Below are positions 56,487-64,000 of a stretch of DNA of 64,000 bases, piece by piece (the first letter of the stretch is position 1; each line of letters opens with the position of its first letter). Source of the DNA: UBA7236 sp035439505 (GTDB lineage: Bacteria > Bacteroidota > Bacteroidia > Chitinophagales > BACL12); NCBI GenBank assembly GCA_035439505.1, contig DAORKJ010000011.1, positions 1 to 64,000 on the forward strand, written 5' to 3'. A model generated the notes under the pieces. It was given only the letters and a program-made list of their open reading frames with translations, was not told the origin of the DNA and did not search any database. The translations under genes and the position numbers were made by a program.

Positions 56487-57917
56487 TTATTGCGTTACTA
56501 TAAATTCAATTAATTCGGACTGTTTGTCATCAGATAATTTAATGAAGTATATCCCTTCAGCAATTTCCGGTAAAGTCAAGTTAATTGAACCTGCTCCACC
56601 AATAACCTGAATATTTTGTTGACTGATTTGTTTGCCGGTAATATCCAAAATCGCAGCAGCTCCATCAAAACCAACTGAAGTACGATAAGAAAGTGTAACA
56701 CTTCCACCAGCTTTTGCTGGGTTCGGAAATACGGTTAAGTGGTCAAAAATAGCTGTTTCTGCAATAGCGCTAAATGAATTACCTGTTGTAAACGAACGAC
56801 TTTCAGAAGTTGGTTCACAGGTATTGAGTGGAGCTAAAGGACGCACTTTCCAATAATATTTTTTATCGCCTAACAAATCTCTAGCTTCATAGTAATTATT
56901 AGTGGTAACAATATCAAAAGCAACTGCACTAAATGTAGAATTATAAGCTAATTGTAAGTGATATTGTGTTGCACCTTCAACAGCAGTCCAACCTATATAA
57001 GTATAATTCATATAAGTATTGGTTGCCATATCTTCAGGTGCAAGTAATACCGGAGTTTCAGTTATATCAACGTAAGTTGGAGCCGGAAAATCGAGCATAT
57101 CGTTTCTTGGTCCTAATAAATTTGCGCGCATGGCATCCTGCTGCTCTTCGGAAAATTTGTCGGTGCATTCATCATTTGAATAAGACATATAGAATGTCCC
57201 ATCACTGTAAAATGTTTCCCCATGTGGGTCAGTTTGCATTGGTCCAGGGCAATTCCAACGATAAGGCAAATAATCCGGTGGCGTATCACAAAAACCATCA
57301 GCTGTAAAATTGCAATTATCGCCATTTACCCATTCCTGGTCATTATCGTCCGGTGTTCCCCATTCCCAGCCATAAAATGTATGTGGCAATGAAAAGAAGT
57401 GCCCAAATTCGTGTGCAATAGTTGTTCCACCGGGCATTGCGCAAGATTTTGCTACTGCAACACCATCATCCGATGGGCTGAAGTAACCACAATTGCCTGC
57501 AGGGTCAGATACAAAGTAGATATTGACAACATCATTAATGTTGTTATTATCCATCATATCTTCACCATCGAACCAATCGTGGATATAATAATCGGTATTA
57601 TCGATATAATCTAAATCACCATATATATAAAATTGAAACCCAGTAGCAGCGTAGTGTTCGTTAAGTTCGCAAAACTGAGTGTACATATAACTTAAGTTAT
57701 AATATCCTGTTCCTTCATCGCTTCCAACAATGTGCACTTTAACGGGAATGTAATAGGTGGTACCTCCTCGGTTGTCCTCGTAAGGAACATAATTTTGCTG
57801 ATGATGACGCAACCATTGCAAGTCTTCTTCAGTTTGAAGGGTCCCGCAATACTGTGATTGCGCCTGAAGGCTTAATAAACCCGAAATTAGAGGGATAAAT
57901 AATAGCAGTTTCCTCAT
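56487..57917 (-). CDS. T9SS-sorted M43-like zinc metalloprotease
   Basis: 476 residues with a signal peptide (MRKLLLFIPLISGLLSLQAQ). The zinc site is HEFGHFFSLPH (His169, Glu170, His173, His179), an HExxHxxxxxH metzincin motif, and the Met-turn is in FYMSYSNDE. The fold resembles the pappalysin/M43 family. A fibronectin-like domain (about 285-375, TPVLLAPEDMATNTYMNY) is followed by a type A T9SS sorting domain (VFPNPAKAGG to the end, GIYFIKLSDD). Predicted to be exported by the Sec and T9SS routes and to cleave extracellular protein. It is a single-gene unit, convergent with tilS. Confidence 0.93.
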   Translation of the reverse strand: MRKLLLFIPLISGLLSLQAQSQYCGTLQTEEDLQWLRHHQQNYVPYEDNRGGTTYYIPVKVHIVGSDEGTGYYNLSYMYTQFCELNEHYAATGFQFYIYGDLDYIDNTDYYIHDWFDGEDMMDNNNINDVVNIYFVSDPAGNCGYFSPSDDGVAVAKSCAMPGGTTIAHEFGHFFSLPHTFYGWEWGTPDDNDQEWVNGDNCNFTADGFCDTPPDYLPYRWNCPGPMQTDPHGETFYSDGTFYMSYSNDECTDKFSEEQQDAMRANLLGPRNDMLDFPAPTYVDITETPVLLAPEDMATNTYMNYTYIGWTAVEGATQYHLQLAYNSTFSAVAFDIVTTNNYYEARDLLGDKKYYWKVRPLAPLNTCEPTSESRSFTTGNSFSAIAETAIFDHLTVFPNPAKAGGSVTLSYRTSVGFDGAAAILDITGKQISQQNIQVIGGAGSINLTLPEIAEGIYFIKLSDDKQSELIEFIVTQ

Positions 57918-57950
57918 GAAATGTTAAATTATTGTGTAAAGTTAAAAAGT

Positions 57951-57958
57951 CAAACGTA
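57951..57958 (-). promoter_or_regulatory. Candidate promoter -7 box of the 56487 protease gene
   Basis: The minus strand reads TACGTTTG, matching TAnnTTTG, 33 bp upstream of the start codon. The -33 element is unclear. Confidence 0.4.
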
Positions 57959-58008
57959 AAATTACCAGCAAAGTTTATGCACAATTCCATCTTTCAGCCT
58001 AAAAGGCA

Positions 58009-58016
58009 TAACTTTG
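58009..58016 (+). promoter_or_regulatory. Candidate mdh promoter -7 box
   Basis: TAACTTTG on the plus strand matches TAnnTTTG, 40 bp upstream of the mdh start. The -33 region is not clear. Confidence 0.45.
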
Positions 58017-58056
58017 CAGCGCCTAAGCGTAATTAGGCAGGTAAAATGACAAAACT

Positions 58057-59001
58057 ATGAGTAAAGTAACCGTTATCGGAGCCGGCAATGTGGGTTCAAC
58101 TGTTGCCAATGTGCTCGCTCACCGCGACTTTTTGAATGAGATTGTGGTATTAGATATTAAAGAGGGAACAGCAGAAGGCAAAAGTTTAGATACCTGGCAA
58201 CAAGCCCCTATCGACAACTATAGCACTCGTGTTGTAGGCTGTACGAATGATTATGCTAAAACTGCCGATTCAGATGTGGTAGTAATTACATCAGGTTTAC
58301 CGCGTAAACCGGGAATGAGCCGCGACGATTTAATTAGTGTGAATGCCGGTATTGTAAAAACTGTTACTGAACAGGTTATCAAGTATTCGCCAAATGCCAT
58401 CATTATTGTGGTTTCTAATCCTTTGGATGTAATGACCTATTGTGCTTATTTAACGGCTAAGGTTGACAGTCATAGAGTATTTGGAATGGCAGGTATTTTA
58501 GATACAGCTCGTTACCGCGCGTTTTTAGCAACAGAATTGAATTGTTCTCCAAAAGATATTCAGGCAATTTTAATGGGTGGCCATGGCGATACTATGGTGC
58601 CGCTTCCACGTTATACAACAGTTAGTGGTATTCCGGTGACTGAGTTAATTAGCGAAGAAAAATTAAACGCGATAGTTCAGCGCACTAAAGTTGGTGGTGG
58701 TGAAATTGTAAACTTATTAGGCACTTCTGCATGGTATGCACCAGGAGCTGCAGCTGCGCAAATGGTAGAAGCAATTATAAAAAATGAAAACAGAATATTC
58801 CCTGTTTGTGCTTTATTAAACGGAGAATATGGTTTACATAATATCTACCTTGGTGTTCCGGTTAAATTAGGAAAAAACGGTATTGAACAAATTATAGAAT
58901 TACAATTAAATAATGATGAAAAAGCATTGTTAAATGCATCTGCAACTGCTGTAAAAGAAGTTATGGAAGTATTGGATAAAATGAACGCTTCAGCATCATA
59001 A
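58057..59001 (+). CDS. mdh: Malate dehydrogenase
   Basis: 314 residues, the LDH-like Mdh of the TCA cycle: malate plus NAD+ to oxaloacetate. It has the dinucleotide-binding GAGNVGS (8-14), substrate-binding Arg83 and Arg89 in LPRKPGMSRDD with Asn/Asp in SNPLDVM, catalytic Asp149 with Arg152 in DTARYRAF and catalytic His176 in GGHGDTMVPL. The Arg in GLPRKPG, rather than Gln, points to malate and not lactate as substrate. It is followed by a strong terminator, so it is a single-gene unit. Confidence 0.97.
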   Translation: MSKVTVIGAGNVGSTVANVLAHRDFLNEIVVLDIKEGTAEGKSLDTWQQAPIDNYSTRVVGCTNDYAKTADSDVVVITSGLPRKPGMSRDDLISVNAGIVKTVTEQVIKYSPNAIIIVVSNPLDVMTYCAYLTAKVDSHRVFGMAGILDTARYRAFLATELNCSPKDIQAILMGGHGDTMVPLPRYTTVSGIPVTELISEEKLNAIVQRTKVGGGEIVNLLGTSAWYAPGAAAAQMVEAIIKNENRIFPVCALLNGEYGLHNIYLGVPVKLGKNGIEQIIELQLNNDEKALLNASATAVKEVMEVLDKMNASAS

Positions 59002-59020
59002 TTGTATTTAACTATTTCAC

Positions 59021-59063
59021 AAACCGCAAAACCCAAATCATAAAAAAGGTTTTGCGGTTTTTT
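59021..59063 (+). terminator. mdh terminator
   Basis: 13-bp perfect stem AAACCGCAAAACC/GGTTTTGCGGTTT (59021-59033 with 59048-59060), 14-nt loop, then more T to 59063. It lies 20 bp after the stop. Confidence 0.92.
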
Positions 59064-59074
59064 ATTGTAATCAT

Positions 59075-59503
59075 ATGGCATATACAATCCCATTAATCAT
59101 CAAAACCATCCCACCAAAAGGGTATCATATTTTTGTTGATGGCAAAATTGGCCGCCATAAAATGCGTTTTTTAATTGATACAGGGGCGAGTAAAAGTGTA
59201 ATTAATCAGGATTATGCCAATAACCAATTTGCCGGCAGTTTAATCACTGAGACAGATCACCTAACAACAGGGCTAGGTGCAAATATTCCAAACAGCAGCT
59301 TTATCCGATTGCATCGTGTAAAACTGGATAAGTTTTCCATAAAAACTGTGCAATTTGCTATTTTAGATTTATCTATGGTTAACCAAGCTTATACATCGGC
59401 AGGATTAAATCCGGTAGAGGCAATTATTGGTGGCGATATTTTAAAAAAATATGGAGCGATAATTGATTATAGCACTAGACAGTTAATTATGAACCAACCT
59501 TAA
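59075..59503 (+). CDS. Retropepsin-like aspartic protease (clan AA)
   Basis: 142 residues. The catalytic motif is DTGAS with Asp35 (FLIDTGASKSVI), and the second conserved part is IIGGDILKKYGAIIDY. One aspartate per chain implies a homodimer, as in retropepsins. No signal peptide is visible. Its substrate is unknown. It starts 11 bp after the mdh terminator and is followed 26 bp later by a TPR protein gene, probably in one operon. Confidence 0.88.
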   Translation: MAYTIPLIIKTIPPKGYHIFVDGKIGRHKMRFLIDTGASKSVINQDYANNQFAGSLITETDHLTTGLGANIPNSSFIRLHRVKLDKFSIKTVQFAILDLSMVNQAYTSAGLNPVEAIIGGDILKKYGAIIDYSTRQLIMNQP

Positions 59504-59529
59504 ATTAGAATTATTACTTAATATACCAG

Positions 59530-60912
59530 ATGAAAAATATTGTAATACTACTTTGTTGTGCTATGCTTACAATTCCTGCAGCTGCACAAACTACATTTAC
59601 CGACGAACTTGATAAACTGATTGCAGAAGGCATGTTAACTAAAGCCGAAGGGAAGGTTGATTCTGCATTAATGATAAATCCCGGAAATGTTGATGCACTT
59701 TATTACAAAGGCAATATTCAATATTATAAGTATGGAAGTTATGCCGACTTAATGAAAACGGGTGGCACTCCTGACGAATCTGTTTATACTTCTGATTATA
59801 TTTATATTGGCCAGTATAAAGAAATTTTACCTAAACCAATTGCGGATACCTGTGCATTCTTTTTTAGTAATGCGCTTAAAGTTGATCCGGGCAGAGATGA
59901 TATCAGACTGGCACTAGGATACATTTATGCTATTAGTTTACAGGATAATAAACTCATTGAATTATTACCCTCCATGACAAAAGTACCGGCAATTAACGAT
60001 AATTCCATCAGAGACTATGCATATAATTTTCTAGACAGAGGTGCTTACCAGCAAGGCATGAACGTATATGAAAAAATAAGCTCCTTATATCCTGATAATG
60101 GTAATTTGTTATGCGATATGGCCGTTGAATATTATATCATTGGAGACATACAAAAGGCTATCGCCAATGCTAAAAAATGTTATACCATGCCTAATCTGGA
60201 TACAATTACTTATAGTAATGCTTTTTTTCTGTTTAGTGTTGCAGAACAACACGAAGAAGCAATTGCATGTATTCAAATTTGGTCCAATATGGTTAACAAT
60301 AAAACAGCGTTGTTATACAAAGGATTATATGAATTATTGAGCAATCAAAGCACAGCTAAAAAAACATTAAATGAATATGTGCAAACAGAACTCCTAGCTT
60401 CAGCAGAAAAAGATTTCGCCCTATTTTTACTAAATAATGATTTGCAAATTAATGCTGACAAATTAGATACTATATATTATTTTGGGTTAACAGATGCATT
60501 CAGTATGTTACTCTACCATCATTTTTATAACAAATACCCTGATGCCTTTTTACCCGGATATAATTATGCCGAAAGTTTAACCTATAACAAACGATATACA
60601 GAAGCTGCTCAAGTGTTTTCAAAAATAAACACAGCTGCAACAAGTGGTCACGATATAGACGAATATCATTTTTATTATGCATGGGCTTTACACCAATCCG
60701 GTGATGATGAAACAGCAAATTTACATTGGTTAGAAGCTGCTAAATCAAATATCCCCTACCTTCAGGGAGGAGCTAATTATTTTTTAGGTAAATATTATTA
60801 CAACAAAAATGATTTTGTCAATGCACGTAAATACTTTTTAAGTGGCGCTAATGCAAGTAGTGAATCGAAATTTTCTGCTTATTGCAGCGATTTTTTGTCC
60901 ATCCTTAAATAA
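59530..60912 (+). CDS. Secreted TPR-repeat protein
   Basis: 460 residues with a signal peptide (MKNIVILLCCAMLTIPAAAQ). The mature part is helical, with tetratricopeptide-like units (PGNVDALYYKGNIQYYKYG, GNLLCDMAVEYYIIGDIQKA, YYFHYAWALHQSGDDETA-like spacing, GGANYFLGKYYYNKNDFVNA). Periplasmic or outer-membrane associated. It may work with the retropepsin-like protein encoded just before it. No enzymatic motif. Confidence 0.85.
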   Translation: MKNIVILLCCAMLTIPAAAQTTFTDELDKLIAEGMLTKAEGKVDSALMINPGNVDALYYKGNIQYYKYGSYADLMKTGGTPDESVYTSDYIYIGQYKEILPKPIADTCAFFFSNALKVDPGRDDIRLALGYIYAISLQDNKLIELLPSMTKVPAINDNSIRDYAYNFLDRGAYQQGMNVYEKISSLYPDNGNLLCDMAVEYYIIGDIQKAIANAKKCYTMPNLDTITYSNAFFLFSVAEQHEEAIACIQIWSNMVNNKTALLYKGLYELLSNQSTAKKTLNEYVQTELLASAEKDFALFLLNNDLQINADKLDTIYYFGLTDAFSMLLYHHFYNKYPDAFLPGYNYAESLTYNKRYTEAAQVFSKINTAATSGHDIDEYHFYYAWALHQSGDDETANLHWLEAAKSNIPYLQGGANYFLGKYYYNKNDFVNARKYFLSGANASSESKFSAYCSDFLSILK

Positions 60913-60915
60913 AAA

Positions 60916-60954
60916 AAAGGGGCTGTTTATTTATTATTAACAGCCCCTTTTTTT
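60916..60954. terminator. Bidirectional terminator between convergent genes
   Basis: 12-bp stem AAAGGGGCTGTT/AACAGCCCCTTT (60916-60927 with 60939-60950). It is followed by T on the plus strand (to 60954), and on the minus strand by T from the A run 60911-60918. It serves the TPR gene and the protease gene at 60966. Confidence 0.93.
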
Positions 60955-60965
60955 CGAGTATTTAT

Positions 60966-63056
60966 TTAATCTACTATAAGTCGTGTAACAGCATCAAACG
61001 CACCGCTTTTTAAGCGTATAAAATAACATCCGGATTGTAGTCCCCAATCAGCAGGAGAAATAAATTCCTGGTGACTTCCGGGTTCAGTAATGCCAATCAT
61101 TTTTGTGTGAATTAATTTTCCATATATATCTGTTATTTCTAACGTTAACGCACATTGTTCTATCACATTGTAATACAATGCTGCAGTATTTTTAACACTA
61201 ACCGGATTAGGCGACATTTTTAATGTAATAAAAGCCTCCTGAACAGGGGTGCTTAATACACCGGTTGTAAAATTAAAATCGTCAATAAAAATATTGTTTA
61301 CATAAGGATTGTACACAAATTCTAATTTAAACTGAACATGATTTGTTTTAGCTGATTCAGGTAAATTAAATACCGCGCTTGCCCATTGATCAGGATATTG
61401 CGGATAAAAATCACTGCTGCCTCCATAACTGGAAATTAATTCATTACCAGTTAATTTGTTCATATACACCCAAGAATCTCCGCAATTAGTGCTGTAATAA
61501 ATTTTCAACGACATCGTATAGTCTCCCTCTCCCACTCCATATGATGTAGTAGCATATTTAAAAAATACATTATCCGTTAAATTTAATGCCAAATCGAAAG
61601 CGGGTGAAATTATAATATCTGTTTCCAAATTTGGACCATATCTGCTGTTTAACCAAACACAACCGGAATTCCAATAACCATTTGAACTGCGCCATTTCCA
61701 TTCGCGGTCATCAGGATATTTGTTATAAAAAATCCAATCTTGTTTAGTAGTTGTTTCATCATTAAAATCTGCAAAATAAGTGGCATCATAAATGGCATCT
61801 GATTTACCTACATTTAAATAGTTCTCAAACGTTTTAGTATTACTGCCATTTTCGTTAGTCACCGTTAATTTTACAGTATGCCAACCTTCACTAGTATAAT
61901 TCACAATTGGGTTTATTTCAGTTGAAGTTGCCGGTATGCCTCCTTCAAATTCCCATAAACGGGAAACCACAGGTGCATTAAAACTCACGTCATGAAATGT
62001 TGTACTGTTGCCGTTGCATAATATTCTATCTGATGCATAAAAATCAGCTTTAGGCACACAACCGGATGCTACATAACCATCGGCAGTTCCGGTTAAAGCT
62101 AAATTTTCCGGCGTGTATAAATTATTGCGCATGGCATCTTCACTTTCCAATGCCGCATACACACGTGCTTTTTGTCCCTCTGTGAACATGGTTGAACAAT
62201 AAGAATACTCCATGTGATTTTGTACATTATCAACTGCACCTCCGCAGGTATTGCCATAAATATTACAAGATGTCCAACCTTCCGTCATTGGTGTGTCCGG
62301 AACCTGGTCATCACCACATGCAACGCCGGGTGCATTTGAATTACCCCAAACATGTTGCAAATTCAAATAATGACCAATTTCGTGAGATAATACATGTATA
62401 GCATACGAACTTGCCGTTCCAATTGTGCCAACATAGTCGTGACGGGCAATTATACCATCAACGGTATACATTAACCCTGCAATGCTAGTTGGATAATAAG
62501 CATAGGCAGCCGCACCATTGGTTAAATCTTTAGTAACCCAAATATTTAAATATTTACCACTTTGCCAGCCTCCTAATTTTGCAGCATCACTGCCTTCATA
62601 AGTTCTGAGAGAAGCTATTCTATCAATTCCATTTGTACAACCACCACTTAATTCCCGTTGTGCAAGGCGAAACTCAATATTTAAATCTGCGGCAATATCA
62701 GCATACTCGGGAATTGTTGCTAAAAAATCCACATTGGTTCCTCTAAAGTCTGCATTGATATTTTCCATGGCGTCAATCACCTGTGCATCACTAATATTTT
62801 CTGAGCCATAATCATGAATGATATGAAACACCACCGGTATAATTAATGTCTCATCCTCAATACGCATAATAGAAGTTAACCGCTGTGCAGCCAGCTTATC
62901 AAAATTGGCTTCCCTTGCTAATATTTCCGGATAGGATTCAATTAATTTTTTTCTTTCTACATCGGTTCCGCACATGTCAGGTGTTTGGGCAAATAAAAAA
63001 TTGCTTGTTCCTATTATCAAATAACTACAGAAAAATAATAAACGGTTGTATTGCAT
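60966..63056 (-). CDS. T9SS-sorted M43 metalloprotease with PKD domain
   Basis: 696 residues from the ATG at 63056, which puts a signal peptide at the start (MQYNRLLFFCSYLIIGTSNF...AQ). An in-frame start at 63161 would add 35 residues with a second hydrophobic part, and a promoter-like box lies inside that extension. The M43 pappalysin-like catalytic domain has HEIGHYLNLQH (His225, Glu226, His229, His235) and a Met-turn in NHMEYSYC. Then come a PKD domain (about 365-455, SRLWEFEGGIP), a carbohydrate-binding-like beta-sandwich (about 460-620) and a T9SS sorting domain (MSPNPVSVKN to the end). Predicted exported protease. Confidence 0.93.
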   Translation of the reverse strand: MQYNRLLFFCSYLIIGTSNFLFAQTPDMCGTDVERKKLIESYPEILAREANFDKLAAQRLTSIMRIEDETLIIPVVFHIIHDYGSENISDAQVIDAMENINADFRGTNVDFLATIPEYADIAADLNIEFRLAQRELSGGCTNGIDRIASLRTYEGSDAAKLGGWQSGKYLNIWVTKDLTNGAAAYAYYPTSIAGLMYTVDGIIARHDYVGTIGTASSYAIHVLSHEIGHYLNLQHVWGNSNAPGVACGDDQVPDTPMTEGWTSCNIYGNTCGGAVDNVQNHMEYSYCSTMFTEGQKARVYAALESEDAMRNNLYTPENLALTGTADGYVASGCVPKADFYASDRILCNGNSTTFHDVSFNAPVVSRLWEFEGGIPATSTEINPIVNYTSEGWHTVKLTVTNENGSNTKTFENYLNVGKSDAIYDATYFADFNDETTTKQDWIFYNKYPDDREWKWRSSNGYWNSGCVWLNSRYGPNLETDIIISPAFDLALNLTDNVFFKYATTSYGVGEGDYTMSLKIYYSTNCGDSWVYMNKLTGNELISSYGGSSDFYPQYPDQWASAVFNLPESAKTNHVQFKLEFVYNPYVNNIFIDDFNFTTGVLSTPVQEAFITLKMSPNPVSVKNTAALYYNVIEQCALTLEITDIYGKLIHTKMIGITEPGSHQEFISPADWGLQSGCYFIRLKSGAFDAVTRLIVD

Positions 63057-63098
63057 AATGTAATTGTTGCAGGTAAGGTAATGGACACTAATGTATCT

Positions 63099-63106
63099 CA
63101 AAAATA
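63099..63106 (-). promoter_or_regulatory. Candidate promoter -7 box of the 60966 protease gene
   Basis: The minus strand reads TATTTTTG, matching TAnnTTTG, 42 bp upstream of the ATG at 63056. It supports that start over the longer reading frame. Confidence 0.4.
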
Positions 63107-63161
63107 TGCTAACCATTGCAAAGAAAATAATTTGACTGCCATAAAATTTCTGAAACGCCAA

Positions 63162-63524
63162 TTTTTTACTTAAATTTTAGTTAAAATGTGACATAAATGT
63201 ATCATGCTTCATTTTTTGTTTAAGATTTTTCGTCACAAATCCAATGAAACAGTTGAAAATTTGTAATTAACTCGTAAAAGGCATCACCTAATAAAGTTTC
63301 ATTTTTTTGAATTAAGTGACTGGACAAACAATATGTGGATATCAATTTATTGAATATTACATTATGATTATCAATCTTTTGTGAATTAAAACTCATGCAA
63401 ATTTGAGACTTTAAAATGTAATATCGTTTTTGACAAGCAAACAGCCAATGCTATAACTTGCAACGTCTTTAAATGAAAATATACCCGCACAATTACTATT
63501 ACTAATTACTAAAAAATCAATTTT
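63162..63524. other. AT-rich intergenic region before the last gene
   Basis: About 360 bp, AT-rich. It holds the doubtful small ORF (63220-63396) and a weak promoter candidate for the plus-strand gene: TTTG at 63429-63432 and TAACTTGC at 63454-63461, spaced 21 bp. Nothing else recognisable. Confidence 0.4.
63220..63396 (-). CDS. Possible 58-residue small ORF
   Basis: An open frame of 58 codons plus stop on the minus strand, ATG at 63396, with balanced composition (MSFNSQKIDNHN..., ending LFHWICDEKS). It is neither a signal peptide nor a membrane protein. It is the only long frame in the roughly 360-bp AT-rich gap upstream of the 63525 gene. No promoter box or homology is known to me, so it may be chance. 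Confidence 0.25.
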   Translation of the reverse strand: MSFNSQKIDNHNVIFNKLISTYCLSSHLIQKNETLLGDAFYELITNFQLFHWICDEKS

Positions 63525-64000
63525 ATGAAAAAAAGCTACCTATTACTAACCTTTGCGTTAGCGAGCGTGTTTTCTGTATCGAAAGCACAAGTGTATGCGT
63601 ATCTGGATGATCCGACCGGAGCGTATGCAGGTGTTGCAACAAATGCAACCGGAACAAATTTATCACGTGAAAATGGTTTATTAGCAGATCCTGCATGTGG
63701 TATAGGATATAGTTCTAATAAACATACCACATCTGGTTACACTAACGGTCGCCCTAGTGTACAATTTAGTGTTACACCTGATGCAGGTTATCAATTGGAT
63801 GTTACCAGTATTTCTGTTGATATTAGAAGAAATCCTAAAGGACCTGAATTTTGGAGAATAGCCTATTCAACTGATGGTGGTGCCAGCTGGACAAATAGCG
63901 GAACAGATTTTTCAGTTGCGGCCAGCGGTTGCTTTACCAATACTAATTTAACTTGGGATGTTGCTGATTTTTCAACTACTTCTACTTTAACCGTTCGTAT
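63525..64000 (+). CDS. Secreted protein, truncated by the window edge
   Basis: The first 158 codons are visible and still open at the window end. The ATG at 63525 is followed by a signal peptide (MKKSYLLLTFALASVFSVSKA, Q). The mature part is a beta-rich extracellular domain (YLDDPTGAYAGVATNATGT..., IAYSTDGGASWTNSGT), like the choice-of-anchor or carbohydrate-binding-like domains of T9SS cargo. The C-terminus is outside the window, so a sorting domain cannot be seen. Confidence 0.75.
   Translation, partial: MKKSYLLLTFALASVFSVSKAQVYAYLDDPTGAYAGVATNATGTNLSRENGLLADPACGIGYSSNKHTTSGYTNGRPSVQFSVTPDAGYQLDVTSISVDIRRNPKGPEFWRIAYSTDGGASWTNSGTDFSVAASGCFTNTNLTWDVADFSTTSTLTVR

Noticed and set aside
63057..63161. 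Extended N-terminus of the 60966 protease
   Set aside because: It would place an extra hydrophobic stretch before a proper signal peptide, and a -7 promoter box lies inside it.
63220..63396. Relation of the small ORF to ferritin-like Dps because of a FHW motif
   Set aside because: One short tripeptide match; the ORF is too short and lacks any ferroxidase ligands.
1..64000. tRNA, rRNA, prophage, insertion sequence or defence island
   Set aside because: None of the characteristic sequences or genes was seen in the intergenic regions or among the encoded proteins.

Overview
The window looks like a contig from a Bacteroidota genome, probably a metagenome-assembled one since it carries a 100-N scaffold gap. 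The evidence is: several secreted proteins ending in type IX secretion (T9SS, Por) C-terminal sorting domains; AT-rich intergenic DNA with upstream boxes matching the Bacteroidota -7 element TAnnTTTG; few Shine-Dalgarno sequences; and Bacteroidota-typical families (DUF5686 outer-membrane protein, PD40/OmpA proteins, DUF4369-like thioredoxin, bifunctional nuclease with UVR tail). The exact order cannot be fixed from this sequence; Chitinophagales- or Saprospirales-like lineages are reasonable guesses.

Layout. 1-3.9 kb: gyrA and a secreted TPR protein on the minus strand. 4.4-9.1 kb: three poorly characterised genes (a protein with an internal duplication, a helical cytosolic protein, a lipoprotein with three copies of a short motif). 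9.18-9.96 kb: a dense array of 14 REP-like palindromes between two convergent genes. 10-15.2 kb, minus strand: ABC exporter, SulP anion transporter, small cytochrome-like lipoprotein, MFS transporter. 15.4-17.4 kb: an exbB-exbD-tonB-type energy transduction operon. 17.5-20.4 kb: folC (broken by the gap), a TlpA-like thioredoxin protein, an unlisted 39-residue membrane ORF and msrB. 20.4-26.4 kb: a PhoR/PhoB-type pair, then a hybrid kinase (HisKA-HATPase-REC-Hpt) facing an NtrC-type sigma-54 activator. 26.5-37.6 kb: two giant tandem paralogous T9SS cargo proteins (about 1770 and 1830 residues) built from the same modules. 37.7-43.7 kb: nth, two tandem OmpA/PD40 surface-anchor proteins, ilvE. 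43.8-50.1 kb: an unknown gene coupled to rdgB, an ECF sigma factor coupled to a membrane protein with a C-terminal barrel-like domain, DUF5686 and an SGNH-like protein. 50.1-54.6 kb, minus strand: small membrane protein, nupC, crcB, DUF151 nuclease, etfA-etfB. 54.8-64 kb: TPR protein and tilS, two T9SS-sorted M43-type metalloproteases, mdh, a retropepsin-like protein, a TPR protein and the start of another secreted protein.

How the genes fit together. Housekeeping genes (gyrA, folC, nth, ilvE, rdgB, tilS, mdh, etfAB, msrB) are interspersed with an envelope and secretion programme: T9SS cargo, OmpA-type anchors, TonB-type energisation and several signalling systems. No T9SS machinery genes, tRNA, rRNA, CRISPR array, prophage or recognisable defence system was seen. 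The items most worth a second look are the giant paralogous cargo pair with a five-times-repeated ThuA/amidotransferase-like module, the ECF sigma factor with its hybrid anti-sigma/barrel partner, the REP array, the start-codon problem in the second OmpA/PD40 gene, and the small membrane ORF at 19831-19950.
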